In this document: piece by piece, positions 55,136 to 63,531 of the stretch | Position numbering within the stretch: the first letter of the stretch is position 1 | Layout of the letters: the number at the start of each line of letters is the position of its first letter | Assembly: GCF_900115045.1 (NCBI RefSeq) | Contig: NZ_FOVC01000002.1 | Span: 62,001 to 126,000 of the forward strand | Reading direction: 5' to 3' | Length of the DNA: 64,000 nt | Source: Izhakiella capsodis | Lineage (GTDB): Bacteria; Pseudomonadota; Gammaproteobacteria; Enterobacterales; Enterobacteriaceae | Made by a program: the position numbers and the translations under genes | Notes under the pieces: model-generated | Told to the model about the DNA's origin: nothing | The model's input: the letters and a program-made list of their open reading frames with translations, nothing else | The model's database searches: none

Positions 55136-56083
55136 TTAACGCCATAAAAAAGGAGCTGGCACGCAGGCGCCGGTAATGGTTTCTCGTGCTGCTTGCCAGA
55201 AAGTATGAATGGCGGATTTGACCTGATACGCTTCGCTGCCAAGTGCTTTAAAAATTATTCCGCACTGATTCGGGAGCAGGCTGGCACCGAATGCGATGCC
55301 CGCGGTAGCGTCATAGCAAGGCTTGATGCGCGTAAGAATAGTCTGGTGGTGTTTTTCAGGCGTCAGCAGTATCACATTGCCAGCGACGTGGAAGCCTTCC
55401 ATGATGCCCGCACCGTTCAGCGGCCGGAGCTTTGGCTCCAGCAGGTAATGTTCGCTGAACAGATCGTGTCCGTTCAGATCCTGTGCCTCAGTGCGAGCGG
55501 AATATACATCGAACTTGAAACCGCCGTCTGTCGGATGGTGCTTACGTCCGCAGGTCAGCACTTCGCTATAAAGTAAAGTGGCGCTGGGATGAATTTGCAA
55601 TCGGGTCGATGAGATGAAACGCGCATTGTTGTGCAGGATAGTCGGCTCCGGCATCATCTCCAGATAGCTGTTCTCCTGCAGCGTTATTTGTTGCAGCTGG
55701 GCGGCGTAATTATGCGTCATTGACTGAACTTTTGTCGCCGACTGGGTCGTAATGTGGGCCGATGAACCGGGTTGCATATCCACCTCCAGTACCAGTCGAT
55801 CGCCTTGTAATATGCCGCCAGCGGTGCTGATGAGAAACAGGCAGGGTAAATTCGGTAACGCCTCATCCCAGTAGAGCGGACGCTGGACCAGGAACGGCGA
55901 ACGGTGTGTCATATTCGCCAGCACGCTGCGCTCGCCCCTGCGGGCGAAGCGCAAAGACAGGTAACCATTTTTTCCCGGTGACCCCACGGCCAGTTGCGGG
56001 GGCTGCTGTTGATAGTGCGCTAATCCTGGCGCCGTGGCGCCCAACTCGTTGAGCTGTTGAAGTGTCCGGGAAATGGCGTTCAT
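55136..56083 (-). CDS. ureD: Urease accessory protein UreD
   Basis: 315-residue scaffold of the urease activation complex. It binds apo-urease and, with UreF and UreG, forms the channel that delivers nickel. Recognisable are GYLSLRFARRGERSVLANMT, FLISTAGGILQGDRLVLEVD, SATKVQSMTHNYA and GVKVA-type ending (FWQAARETITG). Its start overlaps the ureG stop (ATGA, four bases), so it is translationally coupled. It is the last gene of the canonical ureABCEFGD order seen in Yersinia. Confidence 0.95.
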   Translation of the reverse strand: MNAISRTLQQLNELGATAPGLAHYQQQPPQLAVGSPGKNGYLSLRFARRGERSVLANMTHRSPFLVQRPLYWDEALPNLPCLFLISTAGGILQGDRLVLEVDMQPGSSAHITTQSATKVQSMTHNYAAQLQQITLQENSYLEMMPEPTILHNNARFISSTRLQIHPSATLLYSEVLTCGRKHHPTDGGFKFDVYSARTEAQDLNGHDLFSEHYLLEPKLRPLNGAGIMEGFHVAGNVILLTPEKHHQTILTRIKPCYDATAGIAFGASLLPNQCGIIFKALGSEAYQVKSAIHTFWQAARETITGACVPAPFLWR

Positions 56084-56715
56084 ACGCTTTTCTGCTCCGT
56101 ATGGGTGAACAAAAAGTTGTGCATAATCAGCGCCAGCAGCTCATCAATACCCTCACCTGTTTTGCAGTTTGTCAGTACCCATGGACGCGTTCCGCGAACC
56201 TGGCGAGTATCATGCTCCATCACCTCCAGGCTGGCACCGACATAGGGGGCAAGGTCGATTTTATTAATTATCAGGATATCCGCCTGTACCAGTCCAGGGC
56301 CATTTTTTCGCGGGATCTTTTCACCCTCAGCGACGTCAATCACGTAGATATAAAAATCTGCCAGTGCCGGGCTGAAGGTCAGCGTTAGATTGTCTCCACC
56401 GCTTTCAATCAGCAACACGTCGCTATCGGGAAAGCGTGCTTCCAGCTCTTCTGCGGCGGCGATGTTCATGCTGGGATCTTCCCGCACGGCAGTATGAGGG
56501 CAGGCACCGGTTTCAACACCGACGATTTTCTCTTCGTCGAGAATACCTTTCAGCGTCCGTTTAACCTGTTTGGCATCTTCGGTAGTGACGATATCATTAG
56601 TGATAATCAGTGGCTTAATGCCCTGCTGAAGTAGTTTCGGCGTAATCACTTCGATAATTGCCGTCTTACCACAACCGACCGGGCCGCCGATACCAATGCG
56701 GGTTATTTTTTTCAT
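56080..56715 (-). CDS. ureG: Urease accessory GTPase UreG
   Basis: 211-residue SIMIBI-class GTPase that powers nickel insertion. P-loop: GGPVGCGKTAIIEVI near residue 10. Nickel-binding CPH-type motif: GACPHTAVREDPSMN near 71-85. G3/G4 regions: LLIESGGDNLTLTFSP and ILIINKIDLAPYVGA. No histidine-rich N-terminal extension. Start ATG 56715. Confidence 0.96.
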   Translation of the reverse strand: MKKITRIGIGGPVGCGKTAIIEVITPKLLQQGIKPLIITNDIVTTEDAKQVKRTLKGILDEEKIVGVETGACPHTAVREDPSMNIAAAEELEARFPDSDVLLIESGGDNLTLTFSPALADFYIYVIDVAEGEKIPRKNGPGLVQADILIINKIDLAPYVGASLEVMEHDTRQVRGTRPWVLTNCKTGEGIDELLALIMHNFLFTHTEQKSV

Positions 56716-56737
56716 GCGAGTTGCTCCTTAATTATTG

Positions 56738-57433
56738 TTAGCTGCTGAATAGCCGCGTCCATGCAGCGACATGCATAGCGGACAGCACGTCGGTGGTTGG
56801 TGCCCAGCTTGCCATCTGTGCAATCCCCCCCTCTTCGGCGGTGTTACACAGGCTTTCCACTTCGCCAAGTACCTCAAAAAGGATGCGTTGGGTTTCGAGA
56901 TGAGTCACCCGCATCAGGCGCAGCGCCGCGCTGAGCAGGGTGACGGCGACGCCATACAGACCGATAACCGCGACGTCGCGTGGGGGGATCTGCATGGCGC
57001 TCATCACCACCGCCTGACTGATGGGGTAACTTCCCGGTGTTTTTTCCTCTTTGATTTGCGTCAGCCACCACGTAAGCAGCGGATTTCCGTCGACCAGTAC
57101 GGCAATTTCTGCCAGCTTTTTGCCCATCCGCGCGACCATTACCCGACTCTCGGCGTTAAGCTTGCGGTTAAACAGCGCCCGATCGTGCGCCAGTACAGCA
57201 TCACGATCGTCCTGACTGAGCGCCCTGCAGCAGGAGACAGCAGCCCGAACGTCTCCACTGGCGGCTTGCTGCAAGGCCTGACGGGTAAAGTCGCGCAACG
57301 AATCAACGTTACTGACTATGCCGCACTGAATAGCGGACTCGATGCCATTGGAGAAGGCAAATGCGCCGACCGGTAGCATCGAGTCGCCAAACTGCATTAT
57401 TCTGATTAACTGCAATGCGTTCATGGTTGTCAC
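56738..57433 (-). CDS. ureF: Urease accessory protein UreF
   Basis: 231-residue all-helical accessory protein that bridges UreD and UreG and checks fidelity of nickel loading. Start MTTMNALQLIRIMQFGDSML leads to PVGAFAFSNGIESAIQCG, the family's N-terminal signature. A later helix reads ISQAVVMSAMQIPPRDVAVI. The ureE stop overlaps its start by four bases. Confidence 0.94.
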   Translation of the reverse strand: MTTMNALQLIRIMQFGDSMLPVGAFAFSNGIESAIQCGIVSNVDSLRDFTRQALQQAASGDVRAAVSCCRALSQDDRDAVLAHDRALFNRKLNAESRVMVARMGKKLAEIAVLVDGNPLLTWWLTQIKEEKTPGSYPISQAVVMSAMQIPPRDVAVIGLYGVAVTLLSAALRLMRVTHLETQRILFEVLGEVESLCNTAEEGGIAQMASWAPTTDVLSAMHVAAWTRLFSS

Positions 57434-58014
57434 GTTGGTTGAATGTCTGATGGGTGCGGAGCAACCTCTACGTGATGAGAAGCATCTTCCGCACCGGCAA
57501 AAAGTAGACGCGCCTGAGATTGCGTTAACTCTTCAATCAGCGTTTCACCCTTCACACAGGCGCAAGGGAGTTTGTCGAACCCGTGGCTTTTAATGACCGA
57601 TTCGACCATGCGGCGCGGGACGGTCAATGGGATCAGCACCCGATTATCTTTAAACAACGCTTTCCAGTGCTGATTACCCAGCGCGTGTCCCAGCGCAAAA
57701 CAAGCCGTCATTAGCCGTGGAACATCGCCTTGCAGCAGTCCGAGATAAAGCACCATCACCTCGGGTAGCTTCAGCTCAGCGATGACCATCAGCTGCTGTT
57801 CGGCGTCCCACAGCAACACGTCGCCGTCTTCCAGCTGCAGGTTGCGATCGAGCATGATCCCCAACTCCAGACCACCCTCGGTATATTTGCGACAGCGACT
57901 TTTCTGCGCCTCCCACTGCGACAGAATCAACCTGTCCGGCGTGAGGGACTGCATCTGCTGCTTCCAGCTGCTATCCTTTTTTACGTTACCCAACACCCGT
58001 TCAACGATCCTCAT
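57430..58014 (-). CDS. ureE: Urease nickel metallochaperone UreE
   Basis: 194-residue nickel chaperone of the urease system. ATG 58014 (MRIVERVLGNVKKDSSW) is chosen, ten bases after ureC. The N-terminal peptide-binding domain runs to about 85 (LELGIMLDRNLQLEDGDVLL). The metal-binding domain contains LGHALGNQHWKAL, where the conserved histidine sits. The C-terminal tail has few histidines (ASHHVEVAPHPSD), unlike the His-rich tail of the Klebsiella protein, so nickel storage is probably modest. Confidence 0.93.
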   Translation of the reverse strand: MRIVERVLGNVKKDSSWKQQMQSLTPDRLILSQWEAQKSRCRKYTEGGLELGIMLDRNLQLEDGDVLLWDAEQQLMVIAELKLPEVMVLYLGLLQGDVPRLMTACFALGHALGNQHWKALFKDNRVLIPLTVPRRMVESVIKSHGFDKLPCACVKGETLIEELTQSQARLLFAGAEDASHHVEVAPHPSDIQPT

Positions 58015-58024
58015 GATTGTCTCC

Positions 58025-59740
58025 CTAGCTGAAAAAGTAGCGTTGGTTGAGGGCAACGGATTTGGCGGCGGGGACGGTGATGTTTTGCCCATTTACGGCC
58101 ACGGCGAAGGTTTCAGGGTTTACGTCAATCTGTGGCGTCTGGTCGTTGCGCACCATTTCTTTTTTGCCAATCGCCCGACAGTTCTTCACGGCGCTTAGCT
58201 GGCGGGTCAGCCCCAGCCGCTCTCCCAGATTGTCATCCATCGCCGCGCGGGATAAGAAGGTAATACAGGTATCCTGCATCGTCTTACCACAAGCGCCGAA
58301 CATCGGTCGGTAGAACACTGGCTGAGGCGTTGGCAGCGAAGCATTAGGATCGCCCATCGCCGCCCAGTTGATCATCCCACCTTTGATAATCATCTTGGGT
58401 TTGGCACCGAAAAATGCCGGTTCCCATAGCACCAGATCGGCGAATTTCCCCACTTCTACCGAGCCGATCCGATGGCTGATACCCTGGGCAATGGCCGGAT
58501 TGATAGTGATTTTGGCGACGTAGCGCAGTACGCGAAAATTATCGTTGCTTGCACTATCTTCAGGCAGTTTGCCGCGCGCCTGTTTCATGGCATGGGCGGT
58601 TTGCACGACCCGTAGCCAGTTTTCACCAACCCGACCCATCGCCTGGGAATCGCTGGAGAACATTGAGATGACTCCCATGTCGTGCAGAACATTTTCTGCC
58701 GCGATGGTTTCAGGACGAACGCGGCTTTCGGCGAAAGCGACGTCGGCCGGAACGTTGGGATTGAGGTTATGGCACACCATAATCATGTCGAACAGTTCAG
58801 CCTGGCTGTTAATGCCGAAGGGCAGGGTGGGATTGGTGGAACTGGGGAGCACGTTGGTCAGTGAGGCGACTTTGATAATATCCGGGGCATGCCCGCCGCC
58901 AGCGCCCTCCGTGTGAAATGTATGAATGGTGCGGCCTTCAAAGGCATCAAGCGTGTTTTCCACGTAGCCGCCTTCGTTGAGACTATCGGTGTGCACCGCG
59001 ACCTGAATATCCATGTCATCGGCGCAGCGTAAAGCATGACGCAACGCTGAACCGGTAGCGCCCCAGTCTTCATGAACTTTCAGACCCGCAGCGCCGGCGC
59101 GGACCTGCTCCTCCAGCGGCGCGCGGCGCGCGGCATGACCTTTACCCAGCAGGCCGATGTTAATTGGCAACCCTTCAACGGCGCGCAGCATGCGGTGCAG
59201 GTTGACCGGGCCGGCGGTAATGGTTGTGCCGTTGGTGCCGTCGGTAGGGCCGATACCGCCGCCAAAGAAGGTGGTGACCCCATTTGACAGTGCGTGTTCA
59301 ACCTGCTGAGGTGAAATCAGATGGATATGGCTATCAATACCGCCCGCGGTCAGAATGAGATGTTCGCCTGAAATTGCATCGGTACTGACGCCGACCACCA
59401 TGCCCGGCGTGACGCCTGACATGACGTTCGGGTTTCCGCTTTTGCCAATCCCCACGATATTACCGTTTTTGATGCCGACATCGGCCTTAATCACGCCCTG
59501 ACGGGCATCAACAATGGTGACGTTAGTGATAACCAAATCGAGCACGTTTTCACTGGTCATGACATTATTGACACCCATGCCATCGCGTAGCGATTTTCCG
59601 CCGCCATATACCGACTCATCGCCATAGCCGCGCAGATCTTTTTCGATTTCTATAAACAGGTCGCTGTCGCCAAGGCGAATTTTATCGCCAGTGGTGGGAC
59701 CAAATAAGTTTGTGTATTCCTGCCGTGAGATTACGGGCAT
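58025..59740 (-). CDS. ureC: Urease catalytic subunit alpha
   Basis: 571-residue catalytic subunit; hydrolyses urea to ammonia and carbamate with two nickel ions. All active-site residues are present: H138 and H140 (GGIDSHIHLI), the carbamylated lysine K221 (GLKVHEDWGATG), H250 (VAVHTDSLNEGG), H276 (HTFHTEGAGGGHAPD), D364 (FSSDSQAMGR), and the mobile-flap pair C323/H324 (MVCHNLNPNVP). The flap reads CHNL rather than the CHHL of Klebsiella, the version I remember from Yersinia-type ureases. Length is normal. Confidence 0.98.
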   Translation of the reverse strand: MPVISRQEYTNLFGPTTGDKIRLGDSDLFIEIEKDLRGYGDESVYGGGKSLRDGMGVNNVMTSENVLDLVITNVTIVDARQGVIKADVGIKNGNIVGIGKSGNPNVMSGVTPGMVVGVSTDAISGEHLILTAGGIDSHIHLISPQQVEHALSNGVTTFFGGGIGPTDGTNGTTITAGPVNLHRMLRAVEGLPINIGLLGKGHAARRAPLEEQVRAGAAGLKVHEDWGATGSALRHALRCADDMDIQVAVHTDSLNEGGYVENTLDAFEGRTIHTFHTEGAGGGHAPDIIKVASLTNVLPSSTNPTLPFGINSQAELFDMIMVCHNLNPNVPADVAFAESRVRPETIAAENVLHDMGVISMFSSDSQAMGRVGENWLRVVQTAHAMKQARGKLPEDSASNDNFRVLRYVAKITINPAIAQGISHRIGSVEVGKFADLVLWEPAFFGAKPKMIIKGGMINWAAMGDPNASLPTPQPVFYRPMFGACGKTMQDTCITFLSRAAMDDNLGERLGLTRQLSAVKNCRAIGKKEMVRNDQTPQIDVNPETFAVAVNGQNITVPAAKSVALNQRYFFS

Positions 59741-59765
59741 ATTTTATCCTTAAAAACGTCAGGTT

Positions 59766-60185
59766 TTATTCAATGGTTTGATAATTAAGTGCAATGGCTT
59801 TGTTTACCGAGCTTGTTTTTTCTGCGCGTTCACCCACCGCGACCGGGCTACATCCTACCCAGCCGTCCACCAGGTTGTTGAAACCGTAAACAGTCTGCTT
59901 ACCGCCAAAATCAATCAGGCCAACTTCGATTTCATCGCCAGGCTCAAAGCGTATCGCCGTGGTAGCGGTGATATTCAGGCGTTTTCCCCAGGCGGCTTTT
60001 CTGTCAAATTTCAGCGCCTTGTTAGCCTCAAAAAAGTGAAAGTGAGCGCCAACCTGAATAGGACGATCCCCGGTGTTACGGACTTTAAGTCTTGTTTCGG
60101 TTTTATCCTGATTAAAGCTGATCGGTGTTTTTGCCAGTACGTAGCCTCCTGGCGCAATCTGCGTCAGATCTTTTTTACTGCCCAT
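59766..60185 (-). CDS. ureB: Urease subunit beta
   Basis: 139-residue structural subunit of urease. The family core is IQVGAHFHFFEANKALKFDR, followed by KAAWGKRLNITATTAIRFEP and VYGFNNLVDGWVG. The N-terminal extension before GGYVLAKTPISFNQDKTETR is longer than in Klebsiella (106 residues), again as in Yersinia. It lies between ureA and ureC with 25 bases to ureC. Confidence 0.95.
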   Translation of the reverse strand: MGSKKDLTQIAPGGYVLAKTPISFNQDKTETRLKVRNTGDRPIQVGAHFHFFEANKALKFDRKAAWGKRLNITATTAIRFEPGDEIEVGLIDFGGKQTVYGFNNLVDGWVGCSPVAVGERAEKTSSVNKAIALNYQTIE

Positions 60186-60270
60186 ATCATCTATTCCTCT
60201 TAGCTTTATTAAGCTTTGCTTGACTATGTCCTGCCTGAATAATTCGTTAGTTTACTCGCGTATTCTAATT

Positions 60271-60573
60271 TTATTGGATAGGACTATGTACGGTAATAAG
60301 CCGGCTGCCGTCGGTAAATATTGCTTCAACCTGGACATTAGGAATTAACTCAGCGACGCCATCCATAACATCATCATGCGTTAATACCAGGCGGGCATCA
60401 TCCATAACTTCTTCTACTGTTTTACCCCGGCGTGCACCTTCTAACGCTGAGGCTGTAATCATGGCCACCGCTTCAGGATAATTAAGCTTAAGTCCATCTT
60501 TTTTACGGCGACTGGCGATGTCTGCGATTGTGTATATTAATACTTTTTCCATTTCTCTCGGCGTGAGTTTCAT
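60271..60573 (-). CDS. ureA: Urease subunit gamma
   Basis: 100-residue structural subunit. ATG 60573 gives the family start MKLTPREMEKVLIYTIADIA and has AGGA five bases upstream; an ATG at 60585 would add four residues. Conserved core: LKLNYPEAVAMITASALEGA and DGVAELIPNVQVEAIFTDGS. It is the first urease gene, 95 bases downstream of amtB on the same strand. Confidence 0.96.
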   Translation of the reverse strand: MKLTPREMEKVLIYTIADIASRRKKDGLKLNYPEAVAMITASALEGARRGKTVEEVMDDARLVLTHDDVMDGVAELIPNVQVEAIFTDGSRLITVHSPIQ

Positions 60574-60668
60574 ACCATTCCTCATTAATCAAAGAGTGTT
60601 ATTTACAGAGGGTCGTTTAATTCTTTTCCAATTAAATCTTGTTGGAGATCAATTTTTTCTATTAATAA

Positions 60669-61910
60669 TTAGTCATAGGCGCTCTCTCCAAGAAGTTTTT
60701 GATCGAGATCGTCACCAACGATATCTTTGTTTATTTTCACCGGCGTAATCATATCGGCCAGTTTTAAAATAATGAGCGTTGCGACAAAAGACCAGCCCGC
60801 TGCCGCCAGCACGGCACAGCTCTGTTTCACTACTTGCATTACACCGCTGTCGATTGGTTTAACTGAGCCAGACTGGCTCCAGACTAGCGAGGCGAAAACA
60901 CCCACCAGAATTGAGCCGGTGATACCGCCCATACCGTGAACCGCGAATACGTCCAACGCATCGTCGATATAACGCCGCACCAGTAAGACGCTGTAGTAGC
61001 ACACAATGCTGCCAATGATCCCTATCAGCGCAGATGAGCCAATGGAAACGTAACCTGCCGCAGGAGTAATTGTTGCCAGCCCCGCGACTGCGCCAGTCAG
61101 AAACGAAGAGAGTTTGATTGTGCCCCCACGCATTTTGTCAAGAAGTAACCAGACTATGGCAGCAAAGGCTGCGGATATATCCGTGGTGACAAAGGCGGAC
61201 ACGGTGATGGTGTTGATTTGAAATTCGGAGCCAGCGTTGAAGCCATACCAGCCAAACCAAAGCAGTCCGGCACCGAGCGCGACGAAAGGAATATTGTGAT
61301 CCTCCCTTTTCCCGACCATTCTTTTGCCAACGTAGATAGCCGAGGCCAGCGCTGCCAGTCCAGCCGTAGCATGCACGACGATGCCACCAGCAAAATCCGC
61401 TACGCCCCATTTAGCAAACACGCCATCCTGACTCCAAATCATATGTACGAAAGGGCAGTAAACCAGCAGCGTCCACAGAGTTAAAAATATCATATAGGCG
61501 CTGAAATTAACCCGGTGTGCAAAGGCGCCGGTTATTAATGCCGGAGTGATGATGGCGAACATCATTTGATAGACAAAATGGACCAGTAGTGGCACGCCAG
61601 CCTGATTTCCGGCGTACAATGTTTGCGGACTAACATTATTCAGGAATGCATAATAAAATGGATCGCCGATAATACCGTTTGAGGAAGGAGCAAAACTGAG
61701 AGAATAACCGACGGCAAACCATAAAATAGCTGTCCAGCTCATAGAGATGAAACATTGCAGCATGATAGTGACGATGCTTTTTCGTGAAACTAATCCACCG
61801 TAGAAAAAAGCCAGACCCGGCGTCATAAGCATAACAAGGCTGCTGCATAATAAAATAAATGCGACGTTAGAAGCGTCAAAAATAATTGGTATATCCGTAA
61901 AAATATTCAT
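60669..61910 (-). CDS. amtB: Ammonium transporter (Amt/AmtB family)
   Basis: 413-residue inner-membrane ammonium channel with about eleven helices. Family features are ALLVMLMTPGLAFFYGG-type start (LVMLMTPGLAFFYGGLVSRK), the phenylalanine gate and the twin-His region near WALLVYCPFVHMIWSQDGVF and DVFAVHGMGGITGSILVGVF. ATG 61910 is preceded by AAGGGATAGAA; a longer start at 61937 lacks support. In enterobacteria amtB usually follows glnK, the PII regulator that plugs it; here no glnK is near. It stands ahead of ureA on the same strand, so it can handle ammonium that urease produces or fetch it when urea is scarce. Whether it belongs to the ure transcript is unknown. Confidence 0.93.
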   Translation of the reverse strand: MNIFTDIPIIFDASNVAFILLCSSLVMLMTPGLAFFYGGLVSRKSIVTIMLQCFISMSWTAILWFAVGYSLSFAPSSNGIIGDPFYYAFLNNVSPQTLYAGNQAGVPLLVHFVYQMMFAIITPALITGAFAHRVNFSAYMIFLTLWTLLVYCPFVHMIWSQDGVFAKWGVADFAGGIVVHATAGLAALASAIYVGKRMVGKREDHNIPFVALGAGLLWFGWYGFNAGSEFQINTITVSAFVTTDISAAFAAIVWLLLDKMRGGTIKLSSFLTGAVAGLATITPAAGYVSIGSSALIGIIGSIVCYYSVLLVRRYIDDALDVFAVHGMGGITGSILVGVFASLVWSQSGSVKPIDSGVMQVVKQSCAVLAAAGWSFVATLIILKLADMITPVKINKDIVGDDLDQKLLGESAYD

Positions 61911-62922
61911 TTCTATCCCTTGTATAAGACATTCCATTTAGTCTTTACTATTTCATTTCAAATAGCCGATTACCTCTCAATTTGGCAAGATGAAATTATA
62001 TTTAACTTGTTTCATTATTATTTCAGTTATGTATTTTGCAAAAAATCCATCCTTGGTTGTTATGTAAAAGAACAAATATAGTTTTGGTTTACGCCAACTT
62101 TATTTTTGAATAATAAATTATCATCAAATGATTTTATTAAGATGATATGACAATATAATTTGTTCAAGGTAATGTGAAATACATTATATCGATCAATTTT
62201 TTGACAATATAAGTTTTTGTCTATTGAAAGCGTGATTTTGATCGATTTGGTCGATCACCAATCGATTAAATTTTTTCCATATTACTGTCTAACTCTTTCT
62301 TTTATCCTATTTTTTATCGGTAACAATATCTACTAATGTTCTTCCTGGAATATACTCTTGATGGGCTGGCACAAAATGCACGAATCGTGCGACAAGTACT
62401 TTCTCCCATGAGTATTTTGCGGTACCTGAACGATACATATTTTATCTTTTTTTTTATCTCATTGTAAAAACACATTTATTTTATTTTTCTCAGGTTTAGC
62501 GAATAAAATTGTTACAGTGAGCTTCGCTTTAAAAGAAGGTTGTAAGGGGAGAATGCTGAGGCTCAGCATCAGTCAAGGTTACAGGCTGATAACGTCTGAT
62601 TAGACTGGGAATACTTTTTTCTTTAACCAGATAAGTTGCCGTAAAGCGTGAGATTGATGGCCCGCCGATGTGGCGCATGAATTGCTGATCTTATCGGGGC
62701 GCTGTGAGATATTGATGCTCCGCCGAAGTATCCTTGTTTTGATTACAGCAATCTTGCCTGACCGATAAATGATGAATGAGATGTCAATAGCCAGCCTGTA
62801 CGCCATACTCAGTCGTGATAGCGTAGCGCTATGACTGATGATCAGAAGAGATTCACATGTCTGGCACGGTTGTTAAATACGGTTCTCTTTCTCTCTCTAC
62901 CGGATAAAGTATAGGAGCTATT
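61911..62922. other. 1-kb AT-rich region between amtB and mug, no gene
   Basis: About 1012 bases, very AT-rich from 61940 to 62480. It must contain the amtB promoter (minus) and the mug promoter (plus). I looked for a sigma-54 GG-N10-GC pair on the minus strand near amtB and found none that fits. An almost perfect palindrome GCACGAATCGTGC lies at 62378-62390. The part 62500-62900 has higher GC and short open frames with no family resemblance; it could be an old gene remnant. Confidence 0.5.
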
Positions 62923-63456
62923 TTGAGTGGAAATGATGTAGACGACCACGGTATTCAGGACATTATTGAGCCTGGCCTGCGCGTACTGTTTTGCGGTATT
63001 AATCCGGGCAAATCCTCGGCGCATACCGGCTATCATTTTGCCCACCCTGGCAATCGTTTCTGGAGAGTTATCTGGCAGGCCGGCTTTACTGAAAGTTTGC
63101 TAAAACCTGAGCAGGAGCACTCTCTGCTAGATACCGGTTGTGGCATCACTATGTTGGTGGAGCGGCCAACGGTTCTTGCAGGAGAAGTGAAAGGCACTGA
63201 GCTGCGGGAAGGGGGGCGTCAGCTGGTGGAAAAAGTTCATCACTACCAGCCGTTGGCTCTGGCGGTATTGGGCAAGGAGGCTTACAAAAAAGCCTTTCGT
63301 CAGAGTCGGGTTGAGTGGGGATGTCAGCCGCTAACCATTGGTGATACCGAAATATGGGTGCTGCCTAATCCCAGCGGATTGAATCGTGCATCGTTGGATA
63401 AACTGGTGCAGTCCTATCGTGAGCTTGATCATGCGCTGGCTGTGCGCGGCTGTTAG
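62923..63456 (+). CDS. mug: G/U mismatch-specific DNA glycosylase Mug
   Basis: 177-residue base-excision-repair enzyme that removes uracil and ethenocytosine opposite guanine. The start is TTG 62923, after TAGGAGCTATT; the first ATG in frame is too far downstream. Catalytic motif GLRVLFCGINPGKSSAHTGY (catalytic asparagine in GINPG), then FAHPGNRFWRVIWQAGFT, and the intercalating loop in VLPNPSGLNRASLDKL. It is about ten residues longer at the N-terminus than E. coli Mug. Convergent with rpoD, its E. coli neighbour. Confidence 0.95.
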   Translation: MSGNDVDDHGIQDIIEPGLRVLFCGINPGKSSAHTGYHFAHPGNRFWRVIWQAGFTESLLKPEQEHSLLDTGCGITMLVERPTVLAGEVKGTELREGGRQLVEKVHHYQPLALAVLGKEAYKKAFRQSRVEWGCQPLTIGDTEIWVLPNPSGLNRASLDKLVQSYRELDHALAVRGC

Positions 63457-63485
63457 TCTACTCGGATGCGGCGTAGTGCAGTAAA

Positions 63486-63512
63486 GAAAAACCCCGGCAA
63501 GCCGGGGTTAGA
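63486..63512 (-). terminator. Rho-independent terminator of rpoD
   Basis: Stem AACCCCGGC/GCCGGGGTT with a 3- to 4-base loop; on the minus strand it runs into TTTTTCTTT. It lies between the convergent stops of mug and rpoD and ends the rpsU-dnaG-rpoD type operon. Confidence 0.9.
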
Positions 63513-63531
63513 TTTAGTCCTTGCACTGCAT

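Noticed and set aside
62032..62056. Minus-strand GG...GC pair near amtB as sigma-54 promoter
   Set aside because: Spacing is seven or eleven bases, not ten.
62368..62382. TGGCAC...TGC as a sigma-54 promoter
   Set aside because: The GG and GC are eight bases apart instead of ten, and it points toward mug, not amtB.
62600..62806. 68-codon frame in the amtB-mug interval
   Set aside because: No family, no ribosome site.
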